A DNA stretch of 12,004 bases from Bacteroidota bacterium (GTDB lineage Bacteria > Bacteroidota > Ignavibacteria > SZUA-365 > JAADGX01): positions 1 to 12,004 of the forward strand of contig JAJRXL010000318.1 of the NCBI GenBank assembly GCA_024276335.1, read 5' to 3'. Position numbers and translations under genes: made by a program. This document shows positions 1-7,113 of this stretch, in pieces. Each line of letters opens with the position of its first letter. Positions within the stretch are counted from its first letter, which is position 1. The notes under the pieces were generated by a model, which was given only the letters and a program-made list of their open reading frames with translations, was not told the origin of the DNA and made no database searches.

Positions 1-1
1 G

Positions 2-685
2 GAGATGGTCAGGTATGCCCACGCCCGGAACATGTACGTCTCCATCTCGACCAACGCTCATTTCCTGGATGCGCGAACATGCCGGGGCCTGGTCGCATCG
101 TGCCTGGATCGGCTGATCATCTCGATTGATGGCATGACCGAGGATTCGTATTCTCGCTACCGGGTGGGCGGGACATTGCGCAAGGTCCTGGACGGCCTGG
201 CCACCCTCGATCACGAAAAGCGCGAGGCCCGTTCCCGGCGCCCGCTCGTCATTCTCCAGTACCTGATAACGAAATACAACGAGCGCGAGATACCGGAATT
301 GAACCGACTGGCGGAAAAATACCGGGCCACCGCCGCACTGAAAACCATGCAGCTCACCTCCCCCGAAAGCGCAACGGCGTTCCTCCCGGAAAACCCGAAG
401 TACACGCGCTACGTGCAAACGAACGGGACTTTGCGCATCCGTGGGACAATGCACAATTTCTGCGGCCGGCTATGGGACCAGTGCGTCATCACCTGGGACG
501 GACGGTTGGCACCATGCTGTTTCGACAAGGATGCGGCGCACTCTTTCGGTTCCCTGCAGGAGACGGCATTCGAGGACCTCTGGCGTGCCCAAGGGTACCA
601 GGATTTCAGGAATTCTGTGCTGGAAAACCGAGAAAAAATACCCATGTGTCAGAATTGTACCGAAGGATTAAAGGTGTATCGATGA
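2..685 (+). CDS. Radical SAM/SPASM domain protein, 5' partial
   Basis: This is the C-terminal part of a radical SAM enzyme with a SPASM-type auxiliary cluster domain; the gene runs off the left edge. Numbering from the first in-window ATG (position 5), the text 'ISTNAHFLD' and 'DRLIISIDGMTEDSYSRYR' (35-53) is typical of the later strands of a radical SAM barrel. The CxxxCxxC motif that binds the SAM cluster would lie upstream and cannot be seen. The C-terminal cysteines C153, C160, C171, C172, C215 and C218, with 'WDGRLAPCCFD' between them, fit a SPASM domain, which in this family holds one or two extra 4Fe-4S clusters. Such proteins modify peptides or small molecules; the substrate here is unknown. 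The TGA stop overlaps the ATG of the next gene by 4 nt, so the two are probably translationally coupled. The family call is firm and the specific function open. Confidence 0.85.
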   Translation, partial: EMVRYAHARNMYVSISTNAHFLDARTCRGLVASCLDRLIISIDGMTEDSYSRYRVGGTLRKVLDGLATLDHEKREARSRRPLVILQYLITKYNEREIPELNRLAEKYRATAALKTMQLTSPESATAFLPENPKYTRYVQTNGTLRIRGTMHNFCGRLWDQCVITWDGRLAPCCFDKDAAHSFGSLQETAFEDLWRAQGYQDFRNSVLENREKIPMCQNCTEGLKVYR

Positions 686-1455
686 GCTTGAATATTTTTG
701 AAAGTACGGGACGACGAACCCTGAACTTCTTCCAGGAAATGGGCCAGATTTGGATACTGTTCTGGGGCATGATTCGCTCGTTAAGGCGTCTCTACCGCGA
801 TCGCCACCTGCTCCTGACCCAGATGGCGCATATCGGGGTAGGTTCATTGCCGCTCGTGATGGTAATCGGCCTGTTCACGGGAATGGTTTCCGCCTGGCAG
901 GCAGCGTACCAATTCAAGGGAATGATTTCCTTCTCCTTGATCGGGGGAGCCGTCAGCAGGGCGATATTCATCGAGTTGGGTCCCGTTCTCACCGGGATCG
1001 TCATCGCGGGTCGTGTGGGCGCTTCCATTGCCGCCGAGATCGGCACGATGAAAGTGACCGAACAAATCGATGCGCTCGAAACACTGGCTATCGACCCGGT
1101 GCGTTACCTTGCTCTCCCGAGATTCCTGGCCGCCATCAGCATGATGCCGATACTGGTGATCTTCGCCAACGCAATCGCGCTTGCGGGCGCATTCCTGGTG
1201 TCGAATTTCTTCTTGCACTTGAGCGCGGAGACGTTTTTCGGCAGTGTCGAACGCTTTTTCCGGAGCAAGGACGTGTTCGCCGGCTTGATAAAATCCATGT
1301 CGTTCGGGGGCTTTACCGCCTTGCTGGGGTGTCACATCGGCTTCGCCACGAGTGGTGGTGCCGAGGGCGTCGGGCTCTCCACGATTCGAAGTTTCGTGCT
1401 CTCCGCTGCCATCATCCTGATATTGGATTACTTCCTCTGGTACCTGATTTATTAG
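682..1455 (+). CDS. mlaE: MlaE-family ABC transporter permease
   Basis: A 257-residue inner-membrane permease of the MlaE family, the membrane part of Mla-type ABC systems that move phospholipid between inner and outer membranes. An amphipathic N-terminus (about 1-45) is followed by several hydrophobic segments (about 54-72, 98-116, 147-176, 200-222, 236-256). The family core is clear: 'ELGPVLTGIVIAGRVGAS' from residue 98, then 'AAEIGTMKVTEQIDALE' and, near the end, 'GGAEGVG'. The ATG start at 682 is preferred over the open frame further upstream because it gives the usual family length, has AAAGGTG about 7 nt upstream, and sits in an ATGA overlap with the radical SAM stop. The usual partners, an MlaF-type ATPase and an MlaD-type MCE protein, do not follow; clpC comes next. 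They must be encoded elsewhere or upstream. The family is sure; membership of a classical Mla system is inferred. Confidence 0.9.
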   Translation: MSLNIFESTGRRTLNFFQEMGQIWILFWGMIRSLRRLYRDRHLLLTQMAHIGVGSLPLVMVIGLFTGMVSAWQAAYQFKGMISFSLIGGAVSRAIFIELGPVLTGIVIAGRVGASIAAEIGTMKVTEQIDALETLAIDPVRYLALPRFLAAISMMPILVIFANAIALAGAFLVSNFFLHLSAETFFGSVERFFRSKDVFAGLIKSMSFGGFTALLGCHIGFATSGGAEGVGLSTIRSFVLSAAIILILDYFLWYLIY

Positions 1456-1551
1456 ACGCTGAGGAGCGCCCCGCATTACACCGTTTTACCGACGAACCAT
1501 GCGGACGTAGAACGTTTTTCTGCATGATTTTCAATAAGAGAATTCTATCCC

Positions 1552-1580
1552 TTGCCAATGGGGGTAACGCTTCATATCTT
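1552..1580 (+). promoter_or_regulatory. Candidate promoter of clpC
   Basis: In the 216-nt gap before clpC, TTGCCA (1552-1557) and TATCTT (1575-1580) are spaced by 17 nt, an imperfect sigma-70-like pair. The same bases also give TTG, 20 nt, then TATCTTGA, which resembles the Bacteroidota pattern (TTG near -33, TAnnTTTG near -7). An imperfect dyad with ACAC (1593-1596), a central CCTCGAGG (1596-1603) and GTGT (1605-1608) lies just downstream and could be an operator. Each match is weak, so this is a suggestion only. The rest of the gap shows nothing recognisable. Confidence 0.3.
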
Positions 1581-1671
1581 GATACAGATAGTACACCTCG
1601 AGGAGTGTCATTACTAGGCAATCCTGGACTAACGAGATTTTTGATTTACTCATAGAACGGAAGAAGAGATA

Positions 1672-4260
1672 ATGGAAGGGAATTTTTCAAACCGCGTACA
1701 GGACGTCATCCGGCTTAGCCGGGAAGAAGCCTTGCGCCTCGGTCACGACTATATCGGCACGGAACACTTGCTTCTTGGCATTATTCGCGAAGGGGAAGGG
1801 ATTGCGGTCAAGATATTGCGCAATCTCGGCGTCGATCTGTACAAACTGAAAAAGAGCATCGAAGAAACCGTTCGTTCTTCCGGGGGAACACTGACGATCG
1901 GCAATATCCCCCTTACCAAGCAGGCGGAAAAGGTCCTGAAAATCACGTACCTCGAAGCCAAGCTCTATAAATCCGACGTCATCGGGACGGAGCACCTCCT
2001 GCTTTCCCTCCTGCGGGATGACGACAACATCGCGGCCCAGATCCTGGAGCAATTCAACATCCACTACGACGTCGTCCGTTCGGAACTCGACGGCATCATC
2101 AGTGGAAAGCCGACGCCTCCCTCGTCTCCTTCCGAAAGCGGGCAAATACCCGAAGGGCCTTTGCATGAGCGGCAGAAGGAAAAATCCAAGACGCCGGTGC
2201 TCGATAATTTCGGAAGGGATTTGACAAAGCTGGCCATGGAAGACAAGCTCGACCCCGTTATTGGACGGGACAAGGAAATTCAGCGCGTCGCGCAGGTTCT
2301 CTCCCGCCGCAAGAAGAATAACCCCGTGCTTATCGGGGAGCCGGGGGTCGGCAAATCCGCCATCGCCGAAGGATTGGCGCTGCGCATCATTCAGAAAAAA
2401 GTCAGCCGCGTCCTGCACGACAAGCGCCTGGTCACGCTCGACCTTGCCTCGCTCGTCGCAGGGACGAAGTACCGCGGGCAATTCGAAGAGCGTATGAAAG
2501 CGGTTATGAACGAGCTCGAGAAATCGAAGGACGTCATCCTGTTCATCGATGAGCTTCATACCATCGTCGGTGCGGGCGGCGCTTCCGGCTCGCTCGACGC
2601 GTCCAATATGTTCAAGCCCGCCCTGGCTCGCGGCGAAATCCAGTGCATCGGCGCTACTACCATGGATGAGTACCGGCAGTACATCGAAAAGGACGGGGCT
2701 CTCGACCGCCGTTTCCAGAAAATCATCGTTGACGCCACGTCGGTGAGTGAAACAATAGACATTCTGATGAATATCAAGCACAAATACGAAGAACATCATT
2801 CCGTGCGCTATTCGAAGGAAGCGCTGGAAGCGGCCGTGCGACTCAGCGACCGGTACATCACGGACAGGTTCCTTCCCGACAAGGCCATCGACGTCATGGA
2901 CGAAGCGGGCGCCCGCGTACACCTGGCGAATATCAATGTGCCGAAGGAAGTCATTGAAATCGAAGAAGAGATAGAAAAGATCAAGCAAAAGAAAAACCAG
3001 GTGGTGCGGAACCAGAACTTCGAGGAGGCGGCACGCCTGCGCGATCTCGAGAAAAAACTCCTGGCTGACCTCGAACAGGCCAAGCGCAACTGGGAAGAGA
3101 GTTCCAAGAACATGGTTCATGCTGTCGATGAAAATGTCATCGCGGACGTGGTGTCCATGATGACGGGGATCCCCGTGACCCGTATCGCCCAGTCGGAATC
3201 CAACAAGCTCATGAAGATGGCCGACGCGCTGAAGAAAGAAGTCGTGGGGCAGGACGAAGCCATCGAGAAACTTACCAGGGCGATTCGGCGCGCCCGGGCG
3301 GGTTTGAAAGACCCCAGCCGCCCCATCGGTTCGTTCATCTTCCTGGGACCTACCGGCGTCGGCAAAACCGAGCTCGGCAAGGCCCTGGCCCGGTTCCTCT
3401 TCGACTCGGAAGACGCGCTCGTCCGTATTGACATGAGTGAATACATGGAGAAGTTCTCGGTCTCCAGGCTGGTAGGCGCTCCCCCGGGCTACGTCGGCTA
3501 CGAGGAAGGCGGCCAGTTGACGGAAAAGGTTCGCCGCAAGCCATATTCCGTTGTGCTTCTGGACGAAATCGAGAAAGCCCATCCGGACGTCTTCAACATC
3601 CTGCTCCAGGTTCTCGATGATGGTATCCTCACCGACGGCCTGGGACGCCGCGTCGATTTCAAGAACACGATCCTGATCATGACCTCGAACATCGGCGCAC
3701 GGGAGATCAAGAAAATCGGGACCTTTGGCTTCGGCGTGCAGGAAAAAGGCGATTCGTACAAGGACATGAAGAAGACGCTCGAAGACTCCATGAAGCGCCT
3801 CTTCAACCCGGAATTCCTGAACCGGATCGACGACACCATCGTTTTCCACCCGCTGGAAATGGAGCATATTCTCGAGATTATTGATATCTCGCTGAACAAG
3901 CTGGTGGAGCGGATCGCCAATCTCAATCTCACGTTGGAATTAACACCTGAAGCGAAACAATTTCTCGGTGAGCAAGGCTACGACCCGGATTTCGGAGCTC
4001 GTCCCCTTCGGCGTGCGGTGCAGACATATCTCGAAGACCCGTTGGCCGAGGAAATCATACGGGGAAAATTCAGGGAGAACAGCGTCATCCGCGTCATCCT
4101 CAACAAGGAGAAGGATGGCTTCATCTTCGAGGCCGCCGACGGCTCGAACGGAAATGAGCAAACCAGCGCCACCAGTGATTCCCAGGAGCCTCCCGCAGAC
4201 GATCCGGCGCCGGAACCTGACGAACCCATCAACACGTCGAACGAAGAACTTAAAAATTAG
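1672..4260 (+). CDS. clpC: ATP-dependent Clp protease ATP-binding subunit ClpC
   Basis: An 862-residue class I Clp/Hsp100 unfoldase of the cytoplasm, which threads proteins into the ClpP peptidase. Domains in order: a double Clp N-domain (about 1-145, with the repeated phrase 'IGTEHLLL'); first AAA+ module with Walker A GEPGVGKS (222-229) and Walker B VILFIDE (288-294); a short middle coiled coil with a UVR-like motif (about 431-466, 'NFEEAARLRDLEKKL'); second AAA+ module with Walker A GPTGVGKT (559-566) and Walker B VVLLDE (627-632); and the D2 small domain. The short UVR-type middle domain separates it from ClpB, and the N-domain and UVR motif separate it from ClpA. 'FGF' at 685-687 sits where the ClpP-docking [LIV]GF loop is expected. 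Residues from about 825 on form an acidic, proline-rich tail with no recognisable fold. The ATG follows a purine-rich GGAAGAAGAG stretch. No clpP or mcsB/ctsR neighbour is in view, so this is probably a single-gene unit ending at the hairpin downstream. Confidence 0.95.
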   Translation: MEGNFSNRVQDVIRLSREEALRLGHDYIGTEHLLLGIIREGEGIAVKILRNLGVDLYKLKKSIEETVRSSGGTLTIGNIPLTKQAEKVLKITYLEAKLYKSDVIGTEHLLLSLLRDDDNIAAQILEQFNIHYDVVRSELDGIISGKPTPPSSPSESGQIPEGPLHERQKEKSKTPVLDNFGRDLTKLAMEDKLDPVIGRDKEIQRVAQVLSRRKKNNPVLIGEPGVGKSAIAEGLALRIIQKKVSRVLHDKRLVTLDLASLVAGTKYRGQFEERMKAVMNELEKSKDVILFIDELHTIVGAGGASGSLDASNMFKPALARGEIQCIGATTMDEYRQYIEKDGALDRRFQKIIVDATSVSETIDILMNIKHKYEEHHSVRYSKEALEAAVRLSDRYITDRFLPDKAIDVMDEAGARVHLANINVPKEVIEIEEEIEKIKQKKNQVVRNQNFEEAARLRDLEKKLLADLEQAKRNWEESSKNMVHAVDENVIADVVSMMTGIPVTRIAQSESNKLMKMADALKKEVVGQDEAIEKLTRAIRRARAGLKDPSRPIGSFIFLGPTGVGKTELGKALARFLFDSEDALVRIDMSEYMEKFSVSRLVGAPPGYVGYEEGGQLTEKVRRKPYSVVLLDEIEKAHPDVFNILLQVLDDGILTDGLGRRVDFKNTILIMTSNIGAREIKKIGTFGFGVQEKGDSYKDMKKTLEDSMKRLFNPEFLNRIDDTIVFHPLEMEHILEIIDISLNKLVERIANLNLTLELTPEAKQFLGEQGYDPDFGARPLRRAVQTYLEDPLAEEIIRGKFRENSVIRVILNKEKDGFIFEAADGSNGNEQTSATSDSQEPPADDPAPEPDEPINTSNEELKN

Positions 4261-4298
4261 AGAACTTGCAAACGCCAACACGAGGTTCGAGGATACAT

Positions 4299-4330
4299 GA
4301 ACAAAGCCCGGTACTCGCCGGGCTTTGTTC
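4299..4330. terminator. Bidirectional intrinsic terminator between clpC and lptB
   Basis: A perfect 13-bp inverted repeat has arms GAACAAAGCCCGG (4299-4311) and CCGGGCTTTGTTC (4318-4330) around the 6-nt loop TACTCG. It lies 38 nt after the clpC stop and 18 nt after the lptB stop, between convergent genes. The outer part of the stem is A/T-rich on both sides (ACAAAG/CTTTGT), so each strand ends in a short U-rich run inside the stem, although no long U tract follows. Position and symmetry suggest it ends transcription from both sides. Confidence 0.8.
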
Positions 4331-4348
4331 GTTGTTCACAATTGCTCG

Positions 4349-5095
4349 TCAATATCGATCCAGCCGGAACTTCTCGCCCAGGTACAGTTTTTTCGCTTCC
4401 GGGTCGTTGGCCAAGGCATCCGAGGTCCCTTCCATCAATACCTTCCCCTCGTATAAAAGGTACGCCCGGTCCACGATGGACAAAGTCTCGTGCACGTTAT
4501 GATCGGTGATGAGGACACCGATATTCCGGGCGCGCAGTTCTTGCACGATATTCATGATATCCTCAACCGCGATGGGATCAACTCCCGCAAACGGCTCGTC
4601 CAGGAGGATGAACTTGGGATTTGTCGCCAGGGCCCTGGCGATTTCCGTTCGCCGCCGTTCCCCTCCCGACAGCATGTAGCCCTTACGACGCCGCAAACTT
4701 TCGATGTTGAATTCCGAGAGGAGACTTTCCAACTTTTCCTGCCGTGCTTTCCGGGACAGTTTCATCAATTGCAGGATGGCCCGGATGTTGTCTTCCACGG
4801 ACAGCTTCCGAAAGATCGATGCCTCCTGCGGCAGGTAGCCGATTCCCAACCGCGCCCTCTGGTACATGGGCATGCGCGTGACGTCACGGTCATCCATGAA
4901 GACCTTTCCCGAGTACGGTTTGATCATTCCGGTCACCATGTAAAACGTCGTTGTCTTTCCCGCGCCGTTTGGGCCGAGTAGTCCAACGATCTCCCCCTGC
5001 TTCACGGAGACGCTGACACGGTCAACCACGAATCGGCCCTTGTAACTTTTCCGCAGGTCAACGGATCGTAGTATGGATTTCTGTTCTTCAGCCAT
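4349..5095 (-). CDS. lptB: LPS export ABC transporter ATP-binding protein LptB
   Basis: A 248-residue ATPase of the LptBFG transporter, which extracts lipopolysaccharide from the inner membrane and drives it along the Lpt bridge to the outer membrane. Visible motifs: Walker A GPNGAGKT (41-48), Q-loop 'YLPQE' (Q90), signature LSGGE (143-147), Walker B ILLDEP (163-168) and the switch histidine in 'ITDHN' (H199). The phrases 'LGIGYLPQEASIFRKLSVE', 'EPFAGVDPIAVEDI' and 'ITDHNVHETL' are hallmarks of LptB rather than of general ABC ATPases, and the length is typical. The ATG at 5095 overlaps the tatD stop by 1 nt (TGATG); a GTG one codon earlier is an alternative start with a 4-nt overlap. It is the last gene of the operon. 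LptF/G, LptC and LptA are not in this window. Confidence 0.95.
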   Translation of the reverse strand: MAEEQKSILRSVDLRKSYKGRFVVDRVSVSVKQGEIVGLLGPNGAGKTTTFYMVTGMIKPYSGKVFMDDRDVTRMPMYQRARLGIGYLPQEASIFRKLSVEDNIRAILQLMKLSRKARQEKLESLLSEFNIESLRRRKGYMLSGGERRRTEIARALATNPKFILLDEPFAGVDPIAVEDIMNIVQELRARNIGVLITDHNVHETLSIVDRAYLLYEGKVLMEGTSDALANDPEAKKLYLGEKFRLDRY

Positions 5096-5871
5096 CACTC
5101 GCTTACCGAAATGTGAAAGAGGGCTTCCGCGTTTCGCGTCGTGACGGCAGCCAGGGTCTCGGCGTCCACGCCACGGATTCCCGCCAGCCTGGCCACGATG
5201 AAACGCAAGAACGACGGCTCGTTCCGCTTCCCCCTGAACGGAACCGGCGTCAGGAACGGGCTGTCCGTTTCCACCAGCAAGCGATCATCGGGGACGGCGC
5301 GAACGGTATCTTCGAGCCGCGTCTTCTTGAATGTAACATTTCCCGTGAAAGAAACGTGGAAACCGAGGTCGAGAACCTCCTTGGCCACGTCGGGCGGCTG
5401 GTCGAAGCAATGGAACTGGCCACGCAGGCTCCCGTCCTGGCACTCCCGTACAATCGCCAGCAGGTCCCCGGTCGATTCCCGGTTGTGAATGATAACCGGC
5501 AATCCCGCGGCCTTCGCGATCTCGAGCTGCCGGGCAAATATCTCGCGCTGTTTTTCCGAGGGGCAGAAATCATAATGGTAGTCGAGACCGATCTCGCCGA
5601 TAGCGCACGCTTCGCCCCTCTCCGCCGCACGAGCCACTTCCTTAATGTCCTCGTCACCAACCTCGGCCGCATCGTGCGGATGAATGCCGACCGCCGTATG
5701 CACACCGCTAAAGCTGCCGGCAATTTGCCGTGCCCGGCGAAAGGTAAGGATATTGGTGGACGGAACGATAATTCCCGCGACGTGTTCCTCTTTCGCTCTC
5801 TCGATTACTTCCGGGAGATCAGCGGAAAACGACTCCCAGAAAAGATGGCAATGTGTGTCAACAAGCTTCAT
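5095..5871 (-). CDS. tatD: TatD family metal-dependent hydrolase
   Basis: A 258-residue TIM-barrel hydrolase of the TatD family; characterised members are Mg2+-dependent DNases/exonucleases involved in DNA repair or turnover. The expected metal ligands are present: H7 and H9 in 'DTHCHL', E93 in 'GEIGLDYHYD', H129 in 'PVIIHNR', H154 in 'QFHCF' and D203 in 'ETDSPFL'. 'VGIHPHDA' (61-68) and 'RGKRNEPS' (213-220) are also family signatures. Length is normal and the protein looks intact, with no signal peptide, so it should be cytoplasmic. The ATG lies 21 nt after the stop of the Memo-like gene, and the TGA overlaps the lptB start, so it sits mid-operon. The family is certain; whether it acts on DNA here is inferred from relatives. 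Confidence 0.95.
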   Translation of the reverse strand: MKLVDTHCHLFWESFSADLPEVIERAKEEHVAGIIVPSTNILTFRRARQIAGSFSGVHTAVGIHPHDAAEVGDEDIKEVARAAERGEACAIGEIGLDYHYDFCPSEKQREIFARQLEIAKAAGLPVIIHNRESTGDLLAIVRECQDGSLRGQFHCFDQPPDVAKEVLDLGFHVSFTGNVTFKKTRLEDTVRAVPDDRLLVETDSPFLTPVPFRGKRNEPSFLRFIVARLAGIRGVDAETLAAVTTRNAEALFHISVSE

Positions 5872-5892
5872 ATCATTGCTTTCGCATGGGGC

Positions 5893-7113
5893 TTACCTGA
5901 AGGCAAGGCTGGCAAACGTCACCGCCGATTCCCGTTCGACTTCATGCCACTGCTCGTATCGCAGCATCTCGCCCTGCCGGGGATGCGCAACATCAAAATA
6001 CGTCTGGAGACACGAATACCCGTCGATCCGCGTTCGATTCCGGTTCTTTACTACCAGCGCATGAAACGCTTCCGCGTCGCACCGGGTTACCGCGTCGAGT
6101 TGTTGCAGGTCGCTTTTCCGGACACGCTCCAGCATATCGGCCGCTGCCGTCATATCACCGAATTTCTTTCCGACATGCGACCAGTCCACACTGACGATGA
6201 AGACCGGTTTTCGACCGAGTTCGCTCAACGATTCCCTGACCGCCCGCGTGAAGGAGAGGAACTCCGGGTATTCACGCGGTGCCTGTTCTTCATCGATAGC
6301 GTCCTGGAGCGAGGTGCAAAGTATGGGGACAATGGGAGGGCATCCGGAACCGAGCAGGTACTTCAAAAAGAGAACCGCAAACTCGATCGAGTGTTCGTTA
6401 CGATGAGCGAAATCATTGCGCGTAAGTTCCGGGTACGCCAATTCCCGGATGCGCTCAATCAGCGGGCGATCGGCCCGGAGTATGCCCAGGGGCGTCTCGA
6501 AATCCTTCTCGCAGAGGATGAAAAAATCCTCTTCGCTGTAGTGGCTGGTTCCCAGTATGATGGCGGTATCGAAATCGCCGTGCCGGATGGAATTGAACGC
6601 AGGGACATACACCTTTCCGCCAACCCGAAGATCGATATGCGGCGCAACGATGCCGGTTGCGTCAAAGGAGGCCCGCGCATCGCCCGCTTTGAAGAAAAAT
6701 TCCGCCATAAACTTCCCGCACTCGTCCGGGTCTTCCGGGTACGCATCCCCTGCCAGGTAAGCCAGCCGGACGCGCTGGTTTTGAAAGCGTTCCACTTCTT
6801 CCCGAAAGGCCTGGATAAAACCCGGGCTGAGGAGATACTTGTGCGCGTCCAGTTCCTGGATCATCTTCAACAGGTGCTCCGGCTTGATGTGATCGCCCGT
6901 CGTTTCGGCGATAAGCGTGAGAACGTCCCGGACGGTAACATCGCCGTTAAAAAGGCGCATGATTTCATACGCCGAGGGATGGAAGACGAGCATATCACGC
7001 GCAATGCCCAGCGGATCACGCAGAGCCACCATATCCTCCCGCTCCACCTGGACGATGAACGCTTCGATATCCTGGCGCAAAGGCGGTACCGGTTCGGTGA
7101 TGGAGTTAATCAT
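5893..7113 (-). CDS. Memo-like (AmmeMemoRadiSam system protein B) with PqqD-like N-terminal domain
   Basis: A 406-residue protein whose C-terminal part (about 116-406) belongs to the MEMO1 / AmmeMemoRadiSam protein B family, related in fold to class III extradiol dioxygenases. Family phrases include 'AGDAYPEDP' (121-129), 'APHIDL' (H159), 'GTSHYS' (H191), 'HRNEHSIEF' (H237, H241) and 'SVDWSHVG' (H313). These match the metal-site histidines known from human MEMO1. The position expected for the conserved cysteine reads 'IDGYSCL', with Asp (D364) where ICG is usual and a Cys four residues later (C368). The first ~100 residues, absent from minimal Memo proteins, look like a PqqD-type winged helix ('VALRDPLG', then 'FNGDVTVRDVL'). 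I chose the ATG at 7113, which overlaps the oppF stop by 8 nt; a GTG at 7182 would add 23 proline-rich residues inside oppF and is less likely. Biochemical role unknown. Neither AMMECR1 nor the matching radical SAM protein lies beside it. Confidence 0.85.
   Translation of the reverse strand: MINSITEPVPPLRQDIEAFIVQVEREDMVALRDPLGIARDMLVFHPSAYEIMRLFNGDVTVRDVLTLIAETTGDHIKPEHLLKMIQELDAHKYLLSPGFIQAFREEVERFQNQRVRLAYLAGDAYPEDPDECGKFMAEFFFKAGDARASFDATGIVAPHIDLRVGGKVYVPAFNSIRHGDFDTAIILGTSHYSEEDFFILCEKDFETPLGILRADRPLIERIRELAYPELTRNDFAHRNEHSIEFAVLFLKYLLGSGCPPIVPILCTSLQDAIDEEQAPREYPEFLSFTRAVRESLSELGRKPVFIVSVDWSHVGKKFGDMTAAADMLERVRKSDLQQLDAVTRCDAEAFHALVVKNRNRTRIDGYSCLQTYFDVAHPRQGEMLRYEQWHEVERESAVTFASLAFR

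Noticed and set aside
472..681. Upstream extension of the mlaE frame
   Set aside because: It would lie inside the radical SAM/SPASM coding region and gives an N-terminus unlike MlaE proteins; the ATG at 682 fits better.
750..1655. A 301-codon plus-strand frame overlapping mlaE
   Set aside because: The mlaE frame carries clear family motifs and membrane segments. This frame is Arg/Gly-rich without hydrophobic segments or motifs.
1687..3867. A 726-codon open frame on the minus strand opposite clpC
   Set aside because: It mirrors the codon pattern of clpC, shows no recognisable domain and is rich in Phe, Asp and Val, as expected of an antisense shadow of a GC-rich gene.
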